DNA of 64,000 nt, taken from contig CAWGMB010000002.1 of the NCBI GenBank assembly GCA_963823515.1, positions 248,001 to 312,000 of the forward strand, written 5' to 3'. The position numbers were made by a program, and so were the translations under genes. Below the pieces are notes generated by a model, which was given only the letters and a program-made list of their open reading frames with translations, was not told the origin of the DNA and searched no databases. This stretch comes from Miltoncostaea sp963823515. GTDB taxonomy: Bacteria > Actinomycetota > Thermoleophilia > Miltoncostaeales > Miltoncostaeaceae. Below are positions 26,168 through 34,325 of the stretch, piece after piece. Position 1 is the first letter of the stretch. Every line of letters begins with the position of its first letter.

Positions 26168-26805
26168 CACCCCGACTCGGAGTAGAGCCGATCGCCCGCG
26201 TCGCCCAGGCCGGGGACGATGAAGCGGCGCTCGTTGAGGCCCTGGTCGATGACGGCGACGGTGATAGGGGTGTCCGGATCGACGGCGGCGAGGGCGGCGA
26301 GCCCCTCCGGGGCGGCGATCAGGCCGAGGAGGTGGAGGCGCGTGGCCCCGGCATCGCGCAGGAAGGCGAGGGCCGCCCCGCCCGAGCCGCCCGTGGCGAT
26401 CATCGGGTCGAGGACCACGACCTCGTCGTCGCCGAGGTCGCCGGGCAGGCTCTCGAGGTAGGAGAGCGGCCGCGCCGTCTTCTCGTCGCGTGCCATCCCG
26501 AGGAAGCCGACCCGCGTGTCGTCGGGCAACAGGTCGAGCGCGGGCTGGAGCATCGCCAGCCCCGCCCGCAGGATCGGCACGAGCGTCACGCGGCGCGCCG
26601 GCAGGTGGACCTCCGCAGGCGCCAGGGGCGTCGTGACGACGCCGCTTCGCAGCTCCAGATCGCGGAGCGCCTCGGCCACCACGAGCGACGCGAGCACGCT
26701 CGACGAGCGGCGGAAGTCGGCCGAGGGGGTCGCGCGATCGCGCAGCCGCGCGAGGTGATGCCCGACGAGGGCGCCGGACAGGGAGACGGGCGGGCGGGCG
26801 GGCAC
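26167..26805 (-). CDS. upp: Uracil phosphoribosyltransferase
   Basis: A 212-residue enzyme that makes UMP from uracil and PRPP in pyrimidine salvage. The family pattern is complete: TPLAPAEVHLPARRVTLVPI, LRAGLAM, VGFLGMARDEKTARPLSYLE, the PRPP loop VVLDPMIATGGSGGAAL and the uracil-binding C-terminus GLGDAGDRLYSE. It starts at a GTG six bases after a TAGGGT box and is divergent from the VIT1-type gene. Confidence 0.95.
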   Translation of the reverse strand: MPARPPVSLSGALVGHHLARLRDRATPSADFRRSSSVLASLVVAEALRDLELRSGVVTTPLAPAEVHLPARRVTLVPILRAGLAMLQPALDLLPDDTRVGFLGMARDEKTARPLSYLESLPGDLGDDEVVVLDPMIATGGSGGAALAFLRDAGATRLHLLGLIAAPEGLAALAAVDPDTPITVAVIDQGLNERRFIVPGLGDAGDRLYSESG

Positions 26806-26811
26806 GGCTGC

Positions 26812-26833
26812 ACCCTATCGGCGGGGCTAGGGT
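26812..26833. promoter_or_regulatory. Paired divergent -10 boxes, both TAGGGT, six bases from the start codons
   Basis: On the minus strand TAGGGT occupies 26817-26812 and upp begins with GTG six bases later at 26805. On the plus strand TAGGGT occupies 26828-26833 and the VIT1-type gene begins with GTG six bases later at 26840. The two boxes are ten bases apart, and both arrangements imply leaderless mRNAs. Confidence 0.6.
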
Positions 26834-26839
26834 GAGGGC

Positions 26840-27532
26840 GTGAGGATGCACTCCGAGGGACATCTCAGCCACCGCGGCGGCTGGCTGCGCGCCGCCGTCC
26901 TGGGTGCGAACGACGGGATCCTCTCCACGGCGGGCCTCGTGCTGGGCGTCGCCGCGGCGAACGCCTCCACGAGCGCCATCGCGACCGCCGGAATCGCCGG
27001 GCTCGTGGCGGGCGCGCTCTCGATGGCGGCCGGGGAGTTCGTCTCGGTCAGCTCGCAGCGCGACGTGGAGATGGCCGATCTGCGGCTGGAGCGGAGGGAG
27101 CTCGAGCGGGACCCCGAGGGCGAGCTGCGCGAGCTGGCCGCGATCTACGAGGCGCGCGGCCTCAGCCCGGGGCTGGCCAGGCAGGTGGCCGACGAGCTGT
27201 CGGCGGGCGACCGCCTGGCGGTCCACGCCCGCGACGAGCTCGGCATCGAGCAGGACGACCTCGCACGCCCGCTGCAGGCGGCCTGGTCGTCCGCCGTCTC
27301 GTTCTCGCTCGGCGCCGTGGTCCCGCTGCTCGCGATCACGCTGACACCGGGCGGGGTCCGGGTGCTGCTGACCGTGGTCGTCACCCTCGTGGCGCTGGGC
27401 GCCCTCGGGGCCCTCGGCGCCCGGCTGGGCGGCGCGCCGCTGCTTCGGGCCGCGATGCGGGTGGGCGCCTGGGGTGCCGCGGCGATGGCCCTGACCTCGG
27501 CGATCGGCGCACTGGTGGGCACCGCCGTCTAG
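26840..27532 (+). CDS. VIT1/CCC1 family transporter (iron/manganese)
   Basis: A 230-residue membrane protein. LRAAVLGANDGILSTAGLVL and ALSMAAGEFVSVSSQRDVE are hallmark segments of the VIT1/CCC1 family, which moves Fe2+ or Mn2+ out of the cytoplasm into vacuoles or out of the cell. A cytoplasmic acidic helix region (LRLERRELERDPEGEL) separates the first two from the last three helices. The GTG start is set by the TAGGGT box. The TAG stop lies in the left end of repeat element A. Confidence 0.88.
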   Translation: MRMHSEGHLSHRGGWLRAAVLGANDGILSTAGLVLGVAAANASTSAIATAGIAGLVAGALSMAAGEFVSVSSQRDVEMADLRLERRELERDPEGELRELAAIYEARGLSPGLARQVADELSAGDRLAVHARDELGIEQDDLARPLQAAWSSAVSFSLGAVVPLLAITLTPGGVRVLLTVVVTLVALGALGALGARLGGAPLLRAAMRVGAWGAAAMALTSAIGALVGTAV

Positions 27533-27618
27533 CGTCCTGATTCAGAAGTCGGCGTGCGGGGTCCTCGCGATGGGATGCAGCCGGGAGCCGCCGGTGAACT
27601 CCTGAATCAGGACGCTAG
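27529..27618. repeat. Palindromic repeat element A (90 bp) between convergent genes
   Basis: The ends are a perfect 17-base inverted repeat: CTAGCGTCCTGATTCAG at 27529-27545 and its reverse complement at 27602-27618. The core includes CCTCGCGATGGG and GCCGGGAG-C-GCCGGTG, both found again in element B at 61817-61980. The TAG stop codon of the VIT1-type gene (27530-27532) and that of the cupredoxin gene (27617-27615) lie in the two ends. It has no coding capacity. CTAG ends with TA duplication would suit a miniature element moved by an IS630-type transposase; a structured RNA or bidirectional terminator is the alternative. Confidence 0.8.
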
Positions 27619-28040
27619 CGTACGCTCCGGTCCTTCTGCGCCCGCACGTATGCCACCATGCCCAGCGCCTCGTGCGACAGGGGGGTGCCGGCGAACAGGG
27701 AGCAGTAGATCTTCCACTGCCCGGGCGGGAGGGTCGCCTGGAAGCTGTCGGTGGCTCCCGGCTCGAGGTAGACCGAGTGCGTGACGCCCGCCCCGTCGAG
27801 CAACGTGAGGTCGTGGTCGTCCATGCCGCGGTTGTAGACGCGGAAGGTCACCGGGCCGGCCGCGACCGTCCTCTTGGAGGGGACCACCACGAACTCGCCC
27901 TCGTCGACCGCGAGCGAGGTCGGCAGGGGCAGCGGGGGCGGCAGCTTCGTGCGGTGCAGCCGCGGGGCCGCGACGGCGCTCGCGGCCGCGACCAGCAACA
28001 CGCACAGCAGGGCGCCCGCGATCCGGACCGGGGCCCTCAC
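27615..28040 (-). CDS. Exported cupredoxin-domain protein
   Basis: A 141-residue protein with a signal peptide (VRIAGALLCVLLVAAASAVA) and a small beta-sandwich. Candidate type 1 copper ligands are His76 (DDHDL), Cys113 (KIYCS), His123 and Met128 (LSHEALGM), in the order and spacing of blue copper proteins. It may carry electrons or copper outside the cell. The GTG at 28040 overlaps the DUF1501 stop as GTGA, placing it last in a four-gene operon. Its stop codon lies in repeat element A. Confidence 0.78.
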   Translation of the reverse strand: MRAPVRIAGALLCVLLVAAASAVAAPRLHRTKLPPPLPLPTSLAVDEGEFVVVPSKRTVAAGPVTFRVYNRGMDDHDLTLLDGAGVTHSVYLEPGATDSFQATLPPGQWKIYCSLFAGTPLSHEALGMVAYVRAQKDRSVR

Positions 28041-29518
28041 CCGGTCAACGCGCCGCCGGCGAGCGGGAAGGAGCCGCCCGGGATCACGGCCCCCGGGTCG
28101 CCGCCCAGCCACTCGCCCACGACCGCCGAGTAGACCGAGCGGAAGTCGGTGGTGACGCGCAGGTCGCCGCGGTCGAGCGTGGTCAGGCCGGGGAACTCGC
28201 CCCGCATGCCGCCGCGCACGGCCGAGCCCATGGCCATCATCAGCCCGCCGGCCCCGTGGTCGGTGCCGCTCTCGTTGGAGGCGACCCGGCGGCCGAACTC
28301 GGAGAAGACGATCGTGAGGACGCGCTGCTCGATCCCGCGCGCGGTGAGGTCGGCCTTGAAGGCGGCCAGGGCGCGCGAGAGCGTCGAGAGCTGGGGGTCC
28401 TGGCTCTGGAGCTGGTTGCCGTGGGTGTCGAAGGAGCCCCAGTCGATCGTGACGACCTTCGTGCCGAGGTTGGCCGACAGCAGCGTCGCCGCGAGCTGCA
28501 GGCGGGTCGAGAGGCTCGAGGCCGGGTAGCCGCCGCCGGCGGGCGCCCCCGCCAGGGACCGCAGGGACCGCGACACCTGGACCGTGCGCCCGAACACGTC
28601 GCGCGCCTTCGCGAGCTCGACGTTGCCGGCGCCCGGGGGCACCAGCGACAGCGGCGCCATCTGCTCGGTGGTGTCCACCAGGTTCGTCGAGACGCCGTCG
28701 ACGCGGAACTCCACCCCGTTCAGGCTCCGCACCGCGCTCACCGGAGCCTTGGCGGTCCGGATCTGCTTCGAGATGCTCGAGTCGAGCGAGACCGCCTGCA
28801 GCGGGTTGTCGGGCGAGCCGTAGAGGTCGAGCCAGCGCCCCAGCCAGCCGGTCGACATCTTCTGCAGGGCGCCGGCGAACCAGTAGTCCCGGCTGTCGAA
28901 GTGGGAGCGGTTGGCCGGCGTGTAGTCGGCCGCCGGCCACACGGCGAGGTCGGAGCCGGCCCCGCCCGAGCCATCGCCCCAGAGGGTGTCGAAGCCCAGC
29001 GTGTCGCCGTTGTTGCCGACGCCGGACACCCCGACGTTGGCCCAGGCGTGCGCGCCGCCGGTGCCCGGCATCACGCTCGAGCCGACCTGGGTGCCGACGG
29101 ATGGACCCTGCAGGCGGGCGATCGCCGGGCGCTTGGCCGCGTAGGTCCCGTACTCGGCGTTCGGGACGATGGTGTTCAGCCCGTCGTTGCCCCCGTTCAG
29201 GAAGATCATCACGACCTGGTTGCTCGGGCTCGCGCCCTCGGCCACGGCGGCCTCGAAGGCCCGGGTCCAGTCGATGCGGGTGGCGGCGTACACCGAGGCC
29301 ATGCCGAGCGCGCCCGTACGGAGGAACTGGCGGCGGTCGATCCCGCGCGAGCGGGGCACCCCGTCGGGGAAGCCCTCGAGCGCCTCGGGCGAGATCGGCA
29401 TGCGGTCGACCGGGTCGAGGTCCCTCACCAGGCTGTCGGAGCGCGCGCAGTCGGCGCAGCGGATCGCCTCGGCGGCCCCCGGGTCGATCATTGGCGGATC
29501 CGGCGTGTCGTTCATCAC
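28037..29518 (-). CDS. DUF1501 family exported protein (Tat signal)
   Basis: A 493-residue protein. Near residue 61 the twin-arginine signal DRRQFLRTGALGMASVYAAT marks export of a folded protein. DUF1501 proteins are related to sulfatases and alkaline phosphatases; here VVMIFLNGGNDGLNTIVPNA, VVTIDWGSFDTHGNQ, TIVFSEFGRRVASN and GTDHGAGGLMMAMGSAVRGG keep the family's metal-site-like residues. No substrate is known. Start is GTG at 29518 (overlap with the DUF1800 stop) or the next-codon ATG at 29515. DUF1501 and DUF1800 genes are commonly paired. Confidence 0.9.
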   Translation of the reverse strand: MMNDTPDPPMIDPGAAEAIRCADCARSDSLVRDLDPVDRMPISPEALEGFPDGVPRSRGIDRRQFLRTGALGMASVYAATRIDWTRAFEAAVAEGASPSNQVVMIFLNGGNDGLNTIVPNAEYGTYAAKRPAIARLQGPSVGTQVGSSVMPGTGGAHAWANVGVSGVGNNGDTLGFDTLWGDGSGGAGSDLAVWPAADYTPANRSHFDSRDYWFAGALQKMSTGWLGRWLDLYGSPDNPLQAVSLDSSISKQIRTAKAPVSAVRSLNGVEFRVDGVSTNLVDTTEQMAPLSLVPPGAGNVELAKARDVFGRTVQVSRSLRSLAGAPAGGGYPASSLSTRLQLAATLLSANLGTKVVTIDWGSFDTHGNQLQSQDPQLSTLSRALAAFKADLTARGIEQRVLTIVFSEFGRRVASNESGTDHGAGGLMMAMGSAVRGGMRGEFPGLTTLDRGDLRVTTDFRSVYSAVVGEWLGGDPGAVIPGGSFPLAGGALTG

Positions 29519-30933
29519 ATCACCTGTGCGTCGGGGCCGCCGAGAATGAGCGCGCGCAGCACGCGCTGGCGCGCGATGCGGTCGTTCGCCGTGGCCGCCT
29601 TGGTGTGCGCGGCGTAGTAACGGAGCGAGCTGATCGTCCCCTTGGCGAGCCAGGGCCGGCCGACGGCGGCGTGGGCGCGCCGGAACGCCTGCGCCGGGGT
29701 CTCGCCAACGACGTCCTCGGGCGCCTTGTTCGGCAGCGTCGCGTAGTGCTTGCCCAGCAGCCGGTTGGCGAGCGAGAAACGCGCGAGCGCGGTGTTGGTG
29801 TTGAGCCAGGCGAGGTTGCCCTCCCAGCCGGCGACGCTCGGCGGGAAGTAGGGCAGCTGGCCCATGTCGGTCAGGGCCCCCCGAAGCGTTTCGTCGGTGA
29901 TGCCGAGCCCGAGGGCGCGCATCGTGCCGATCGCCTGCACGATCGGGGGCTTGATCATGTTCGGCTCCTTGATGGAGTCGAGCATCGCGGGGTGCGTGAG
30001 GATGCGGCGCACGAGGGGCTTCAGCCGGAACCCGCTGCGCCTGTACACCCGCACCAGGTCGCGCAGGGTGGCGGCGTCCGGGGCGCCCGGGATGAACTCG
30101 CCCCAGAGCTTGGCCGCCAGGAACGGCGCGTGGTTGGGGTGGGCGAGTACGACGTCCACCAGCTCGCGGTGGCCGAAGGGCCCCGTCCTGCCGAGGACCG
30201 TCTTCAGGCCGTCGTCCCAGCGCGAGCGGTTGAAGTAGCCAACCGCCGCGTCGGGATTCTCGTCCTCGATCTGCCAGCCGGAGGCGGCGCGCGCGGCCTC
30301 GCGCACGTCGACCTCGGTGTAGTTCGGCTGGCCCGCCGCGTTGGTCACGCCCAGGCAGAAGAGCTCCATCAGCTCGCGCCCGTAGTTCTCGTTGATCGCC
30401 TTCTTGGTGCTGTCCTCGCCGGTGAGGTAGCGCAGCATCGCCGGCCCCTCGCCCACCTCGTAGGCCAGCCTGCGGAAGTTGGCCGTGGGGTAGGCCGCGA
30501 AGTCGGAGTAGCGCCGCAGCAGCTCGTTCTGGCCCTTCATCAGCTGCGGCGGCGAGACGTCCTGCCGCGATGTGGCGAAGTGCCGGTGCCAGAAGAAGGT
30601 GAGGCGCTCCACCAACGGGTTGCGGGTGCGGATCATCCGATCACACCAGGCGAGCACCAGGTCGGTGTCCGACTCGAGAGGCCTCAGGGGCGTCCCGTCC
30701 GCGCGGACCGGCTCGGGCCCGGTGAGGGGGCCTTGGGGCGCGGCGATCAGGCGGTCGACGGCCCGGTGCAGGCTGAGGCCCCTGAGCGCCGCCCGCGAGG
30801 CCTCCGACGGCCCGAAACCGGCGCGCCAGGTGAGCCGGTCGACCATCGCGTTGGTCAGCGCGGCCTGTGCGCCGCCGGCGACGGGCTTGCGTAAGCGCTT
30901 GCGCCTCGGCGGCGCGGCCAGGCGCGGGCTCAC
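29515..30933 (-). CDS. DUF1800 family protein
   Basis: A 472-residue protein of the DUF1800 family. Diagnostic segments are LTWRAGFGPSEASRAAL, NPLVERLTFFWHRHFATSRQ, NENYGRELMELFCLGV, YTEVDVREAARAASGW and LDSIKEPNMIKPP. It has no clear signal peptide but an arginine-rich N-terminus. The family's biochemical role is unknown. The GTG at 30933 overlaps the glycosidase stop as GTGA, and its own stop overlaps the DUF1501 start. Confidence 0.92.
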   Translation of the reverse strand: MSPRLAAPPRRKRLRKPVAGGAQAALTNAMVDRLTWRAGFGPSEASRAALRGLSLHRAVDRLIAAPQGPLTGPEPVRADGTPLRPLESDTDLVLAWCDRMIRTRNPLVERLTFFWHRHFATSRQDVSPPQLMKGQNELLRRYSDFAAYPTANFRRLAYEVGEGPAMLRYLTGEDSTKKAINENYGRELMELFCLGVTNAAGQPNYTEVDVREAARAASGWQIEDENPDAAVGYFNRSRWDDGLKTVLGRTGPFGHRELVDVVLAHPNHAPFLAAKLWGEFIPGAPDAATLRDLVRVYRRSGFRLKPLVRRILTHPAMLDSIKEPNMIKPPIVQAIGTMRALGLGITDETLRGALTDMGQLPYFPPSVAGWEGNLAWLNTNTALARFSLANRLLGKHYATLPNKAPEDVVGETPAQAFRRAHAAVGRPWLAKGTISSLRYYAAHTKAATANDRIARQRVLRALILGGPDAQVM

Positions 30934-31910
30934 TTCGCCCTCACCCGCCGAAGGAGCTTCGAGAAAGCGAGACGCGAGGACTTGCTCGCGCTCATCCGGA
31001 AGTCGCCGTTTCGGTCACGCACGTCGAACCACACGATCCCGGCGAGGTTGGGGATCGACCTCCTGAGGCCGGCCAGCTGGGAGATCCATTTCTGCCGCTT
31101 CCCGCCCACCGACGTCGAGCCGGTCTCGGCGATCCAGAAGGGCTTGGGCGACAGGGCCGAGATCTGCCGGTAGGCGTCCTCGAAGAGGGGAGCGGGCTCC
31201 GTCCACGCGAGCCCCCTCTTCGCGCCGAAGTTGTAGGCGCTGGTGCCCACGAGATCGACCTGGCGCGCGCCGGGGAAGTAGGCGGAGATCGCGTTCGCCG
31301 GCGTGGCCGGGATGCTGCGGGCGTAGGGGGCCCACAGCATGCGGATCCTCTTGCCCCCCGAGCGGCGAACGACCGAGCGCACCCGCTTCCACGCCTTGAC
31401 GTAGGCCGCGGGGGTGTTGCCGTTGACCGTGCCCGACCAGGCGTACCAGGTCGTGTTGGGCTCCGGCATCGGGCGCAGGATGGGAGTCGGCTTGAGCCTG
31501 CGCAGCTGGGCGACGAGGCGCTTGAGCCCCTTGTCCTGGCGCCCGCGGCGGATCGCGGCGAGGTTGTAGCGCTTCTGCTTCGAGCCGTCGCGGCCGCGGT
31601 CGGGGAGCCAGGAGACCAGGAGCCGCGCCTTCGTGCGCCGCGCGACCGCGACGACCGATGCAGGGACGACCTGCCCGCCGGTGACGTAGACGGAGATCAC
31701 GCGGACGGCGCGCTTTCCGACCTTCGCGCGGACGACCGGCACGCCGGACGCGGGGTTGTCCTGGTAGACGCCGACCTCCACGGCGGCGGCCGCCGGGGCG
31801 GGGCGCGCGGCCGAGGGGCCGAGGACGAGGGCGAGGCCGATCAGGGCGCAGATCGCCGGGGCGATCGCGCGCGGGACAAGGGCCTGCCGGGCACGGTAGG
31901 GGGCTCTCAT
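30930..31910 (-). CDS. Exported TIM-barrel glycosidase-like protein (GH26/beta-mannanase-like)
   Basis: A 326-residue protein with a signal peptide (APAICALIGLALVLGPSAAR). Two glutamates stand where retaining glycosidases of clan GH-A have theirs: the acid/base in PILRPMPEPNTTWYAW and the nucleophile in KPFWIAETGSTS. The segment between, RIRMLWAPYARSIPATPANA and VDLVGTSAYNFGA, fits a GH26-like barrel. The sugar is unknown. It is the first gene of the operon, with TACGTT six bases before the ATG. The C-terminus is strongly basic (RLAFSKLLRRVRAK). Confidence 0.75.
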   Translation of the reverse strand: MRAPYRARQALVPRAIAPAICALIGLALVLGPSAARPAPAAAAVEVGVYQDNPASGVPVVRAKVGKRAVRVISVYVTGGQVVPASVVAVARRTKARLLVSWLPDRGRDGSKQKRYNLAAIRRGRQDKGLKRLVAQLRRLKPTPILRPMPEPNTTWYAWSGTVNGNTPAAYVKAWKRVRSVVRRSGGKRIRMLWAPYARSIPATPANAISAYFPGARQVDLVGTSAYNFGAKRGLAWTEPAPLFEDAYRQISALSPKPFWIAETGSTSVGGKRQKWISQLAGLRRSIPNLAGIVWFDVRDRNGDFRMSASKSSRLAFSKLLRRVRAK

Positions 31911-31916
31911 GTGCGG

Positions 31917-31922
31917 AACGTA
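31917..31922 (-). promoter_or_regulatory. -10 box (TACGTT) of the glycosidase/DUF1800/DUF1501/cupredoxin operon
   Basis: TACGTT on the minus strand ends six bases before the ATG at 31910. The spacing implies a leaderless operon mRNA. No -35 consensus is visible. Confidence 0.45.
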
Positions 31923-32017
31923 TCGGCGGGGCGCGCACGATCCTGGAGAGCCTTCGTTAACCCGAACGGTTCCGTCACAGGTTGCTCACACAACGGCCGG
32001 GAGGCCGCGCGCGCGGC

Positions 32018-32041
32018 CCGAGGCGGCGTCCACGGCCTCGG
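32018..32041 (-). terminator. Hairpin after the sulfur-operon genes
   Basis: CCGAGGC at 32018-32024 pairs with GCCTCGG at 32035-32041, ten bases after the DsrE-like stop codon. Right beside it (about 32003-32018) is the self-complementary GGCCGCGCGCGCGGCC. Either could act as the terminator. Confidence 0.5.
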
Positions 32042-32050
32042 GCCTCGGCG

Positions 32051-32557
32051 TCAGGTGAAGATGATCTGCCCGCCCGCGGCCATGGCGTAGAAGTCGCCCA
32101 CCGTGATGATGTCGGCGATCTGGGGAACGAAGTCCTCGGGACTCAGCCCGAACATGTTGACCGACGCCTTGCAGGCGTAGAGGCCCGCCCCCGTGTCACC
32201 GATCATCTCGATGAACTCGGGAATCGGCGGGATGTCGAGCTCCTCCATCTTCTTGTTCATGAAATGCGTGGCGAGCGCGGACATCCCGGGCAGGCCGCCG
32301 AGCAGCGTCGGGATGTGCATCCCCGGGTTGCCGACGGTCGCCACCTTGACGTGCTCGATCCGCTTGAGATGGACGGAGTCGAGCCCGAAGAAGGTGAAGA
32401 AGAGGTTGGCCTCCATGCCCTCGGCGCGGGCGCCGTTGGCCATGATCAACGCCGGGTAGATCCCTTCGAGAGACCCCTTCGAGACGATGATCGAGACCTT
32501 GGAGATCGGCTCCGGCGCCTGCGGCGCCGGGCCGGCGGCGGGTCCGGTGGTCGTCAT
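32051..32557 (-). CDS. DsrE/DsrF/DrsH-like sulfur-relay protein
   Basis: A 168-residue protein. After a proline/alanine-rich leader, KVSIIVSKGSLEGIYPALIM opens a DsrE-type fold, with AEGMEANLFFTFFGLDSVHL and a single conserved cysteine in GAGLYACKASVNMFGL. DsrE2/3-like proteins carry sulfur as persulfide. The ATG at 32557 overlaps the DsrC-like stop as TGATG. With the next two genes it forms a sulfur-oxidation module. Confidence 0.85.
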   Translation of the reverse strand: MTTTGPAAGPAPQAPEPISKVSIIVSKGSLEGIYPALIMANGARAEGMEANLFFTFFGLDSVHLKRIEHVKVATVGNPGMHIPTLLGGLPGMSALATHFMNKKMEELDIPPIPEFIEMIGDTGAGLYACKASVNMFGLSPEDFVPQIADIITVGDFYAMAAGGQIIFT

Positions 32558-32874
32558 CAGATGCACCCCTTCGGCTTCGGGATACCGGCGATGTGGGCGG
32601 CCATCTTGGCCGGGCCCTTTGGGAACAACGCGTAGAGCTCCTTCACGCTGACGCCCGACGCCTTGCCGAGCACCCGCACGGTCGGGCCGGTGCCCTTCTC
32701 GGCGAACTCGCTCCGCATGAAGTCGATCACCTGCCAGTGGCGGTCGGTCAGCTCGTCGATGCCCTCGACGCGTGCGATCTCGGCGGCGATCTCGCGCGTC
32801 CACTGCTCGGGGCGCTCGAAGAAGCCCTCGTCGCTGACGTCGACCGTGACGCCCGCATAGGTGGCGGTACTCAT
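32557..32874 (-). CDS. DsrC/TusE family sulfur-relay protein
   Basis: A 105-residue protein ending in IAGIPKPKGCI, the DsrC/TusE C-terminal arm with the reactive cysteine at position 104. The second arm cysteine of true DsrC, eleven residues earlier, is replaced by alanine (AAHIAG), which favours a single-cysteine sulfur carrier over a trisulfide-forming partner of sulfite reductase. The core shows ALDE-like helices with DELTDRHWQVIDFMRSEFAE. The ATG overlaps the flavoprotein stop as ATGA. Confidence 0.88.
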   Translation of the reverse strand: MSTATYAGVTVDVSDEGFFERPEQWTREIAAEIARVEGIDELTDRHWQVIDFMRSEFAEKGTGPTVRVLGKASGVSVKELYALFPKGPAKMAAHIAGIPKPKGCI

Positions 32875-34163
32875 GGGGTCTCCTCCTCATCCGGTGCCGC
32901 CCGCTCTCCGGCGGGATCGGGGCGGCGCTTTCCGCTCGTGGGCATGTCGGCCCCGACGCCGGGGATGTCGCGCCCCGGCAGCAGGGCGTGCCAGTAGAAC
33001 CACTGGAACATCAGCTTCCCCAGGTGGTTGAGGCGGCTCTCCTTGAGCAGCGGCACGCCCACGGGCCCCGGGAAGTGCCCGGGCAGCGGCTCGGTCTCGT
33101 AGTTGAAGTCGATCATCAGGGCCTTCGAGAACCCGGTCTCGATGAAGCAGTTGGCGTGACCGTCGTAGCTCGCGTCGAGCTCACGCCCTTCGATGTGGCG
33201 GATGATGTTCTCGGTCAGCACCTCGCCCTCGAAGTGGGTCACCGACCCCGCCTTGGATACCGGCAGGTTGGTGGCGTCTCCGATGGCGAAGACGTTCTCC
33301 TTCGCCGTCGACCGGAGCGTCGCCGGATCTGTGGGCACGAAGCGCAGCTCGTCCCCGAGGCCGGGCGAGCGGCCGACGTACTCCGCACCGTCGTGGAGCG
33401 GGATGACCACCGCCAGATCGAACTCCACCTCGCGCCCGTCGTAGCCCACGAGGCGGCCGCCGTGGCCGCCGTCCGCGTACGCGACCTCGCCGACGTTGAA
33501 CTCGGTCACGAGCTCGACGCCCTTATCCGCCAGCAGCCCCCCGAGCGCCGCCGAGGCGACCGGCTTGGTGAAGGCGCCGTCGAGCGGCGTGGCGTACGTC
33601 AGCTGCACCGCGTCGCGAATGCCCCGCTGTTGGAAGTGCCAGTCCGCCAGGAAGCAGAACTCCAGCGGGGCGACCGGGCACTTGATCGGCAGGTCGACGA
33701 GGTTGACGACCATCCGTCCGCCCTCGAACCCCTCGAGAGCCCGCTCGAGTGCCGATGCGCCCGGCAGGTCGTAGAAGGTGAACGCGCTGACCCCCCACCC
33801 GGGGCCGGTCAGGCCCTCGGTCTCCTCGGGGGCGAGGACCGCGCCGGTCGCCACGACCAGGACGTCGTACGGCAGGCTCCGCCCCCCCTCCAGCACGACG
33901 ACGTCGTTCTCGATGTCGACGTGGCCGATCGGGACCTGGAGGTACTCGATGCCCGCGTGCAGCTGCCGCGCACGCGGGCGCACGATGTCCTCGGGCTGGG
34001 CGAGCCCGAAGGGCACGAACAGGAGCCCCGGCTGGTAGACGTGGCGGTCGTCCTGATCGACCACGGTGATCGACACGTCGCCGTTCCGGTAGCGCCGCCT
34101 GAGTCGGTTGGCCGTGAGGGTGCCGCCGGTTCCGGCACCGAGGATGACGATCCGTGTGGACAT
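32871..34163 (-). CDS. Sulfide:quinone oxidoreductase-like FAD enzyme
   Basis: A 430-residue flavoprotein. The FAD-binding motif VILGAGTGGTLTANRLRRR is at the N-terminus, and the second dinucleotide motif region and ENVFAIGDATNLPVSKAG follow. Cysteines in LPIKCPVAPLEFC and HANCFIETG match the redox pair of sulfide:quinone oxidoreductases. A C-terminal amphipathic segment (LGKLMFQWFYWHALLPG) could bind the membrane. The ATG at 34163 has AAGGGGG upstream. It would oxidise sulfide to sulfane sulfur handed to the DsrC/DsrE-like carriers (inference). Confidence 0.85.
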   Translation of the reverse strand: MSTRIVILGAGTGGTLTANRLRRRYRNGDVSITVVDQDDRHVYQPGLLFVPFGLAQPEDIVRPRARQLHAGIEYLQVPIGHVDIENDVVVLEGGRSLPYDVLVVATGAVLAPEETEGLTGPGWGVSAFTFYDLPGASALERALEGFEGGRMVVNLVDLPIKCPVAPLEFCFLADWHFQQRGIRDAVQLTYATPLDGAFTKPVASAALGGLLADKGVELVTEFNVGEVAYADGGHGGRLVGYDGREVEFDLAVVIPLHDGAEYVGRSPGLGDELRFVPTDPATLRSTAKENVFAIGDATNLPVSKAGSVTHFEGEVLTENIIRHIEGRELDASYDGHANCFIETGFSKALMIDFNYETEPLPGHFPGPVGVPLLKESRLNHLGKLMFQWFYWHALLPGRDIPGVGADMPTSGKRRPDPAGERAAPDEEETP

Positions 34164-34325
34164 CTTCGAACCCCCTTCAGGATGAAGTGTCGCGCGCGCG
34201 GCGCCCGAAGGACAGGGTGGCGGGCCGAAACCGGGCCGCGGTGAGCCCGCAACCCCCGACCCGCCCCACACGCCACGGGAGCGACGCGCGAGGCGGGCCG
34301 TGAGGAGCGGGTCGGGCTCTCGCGC

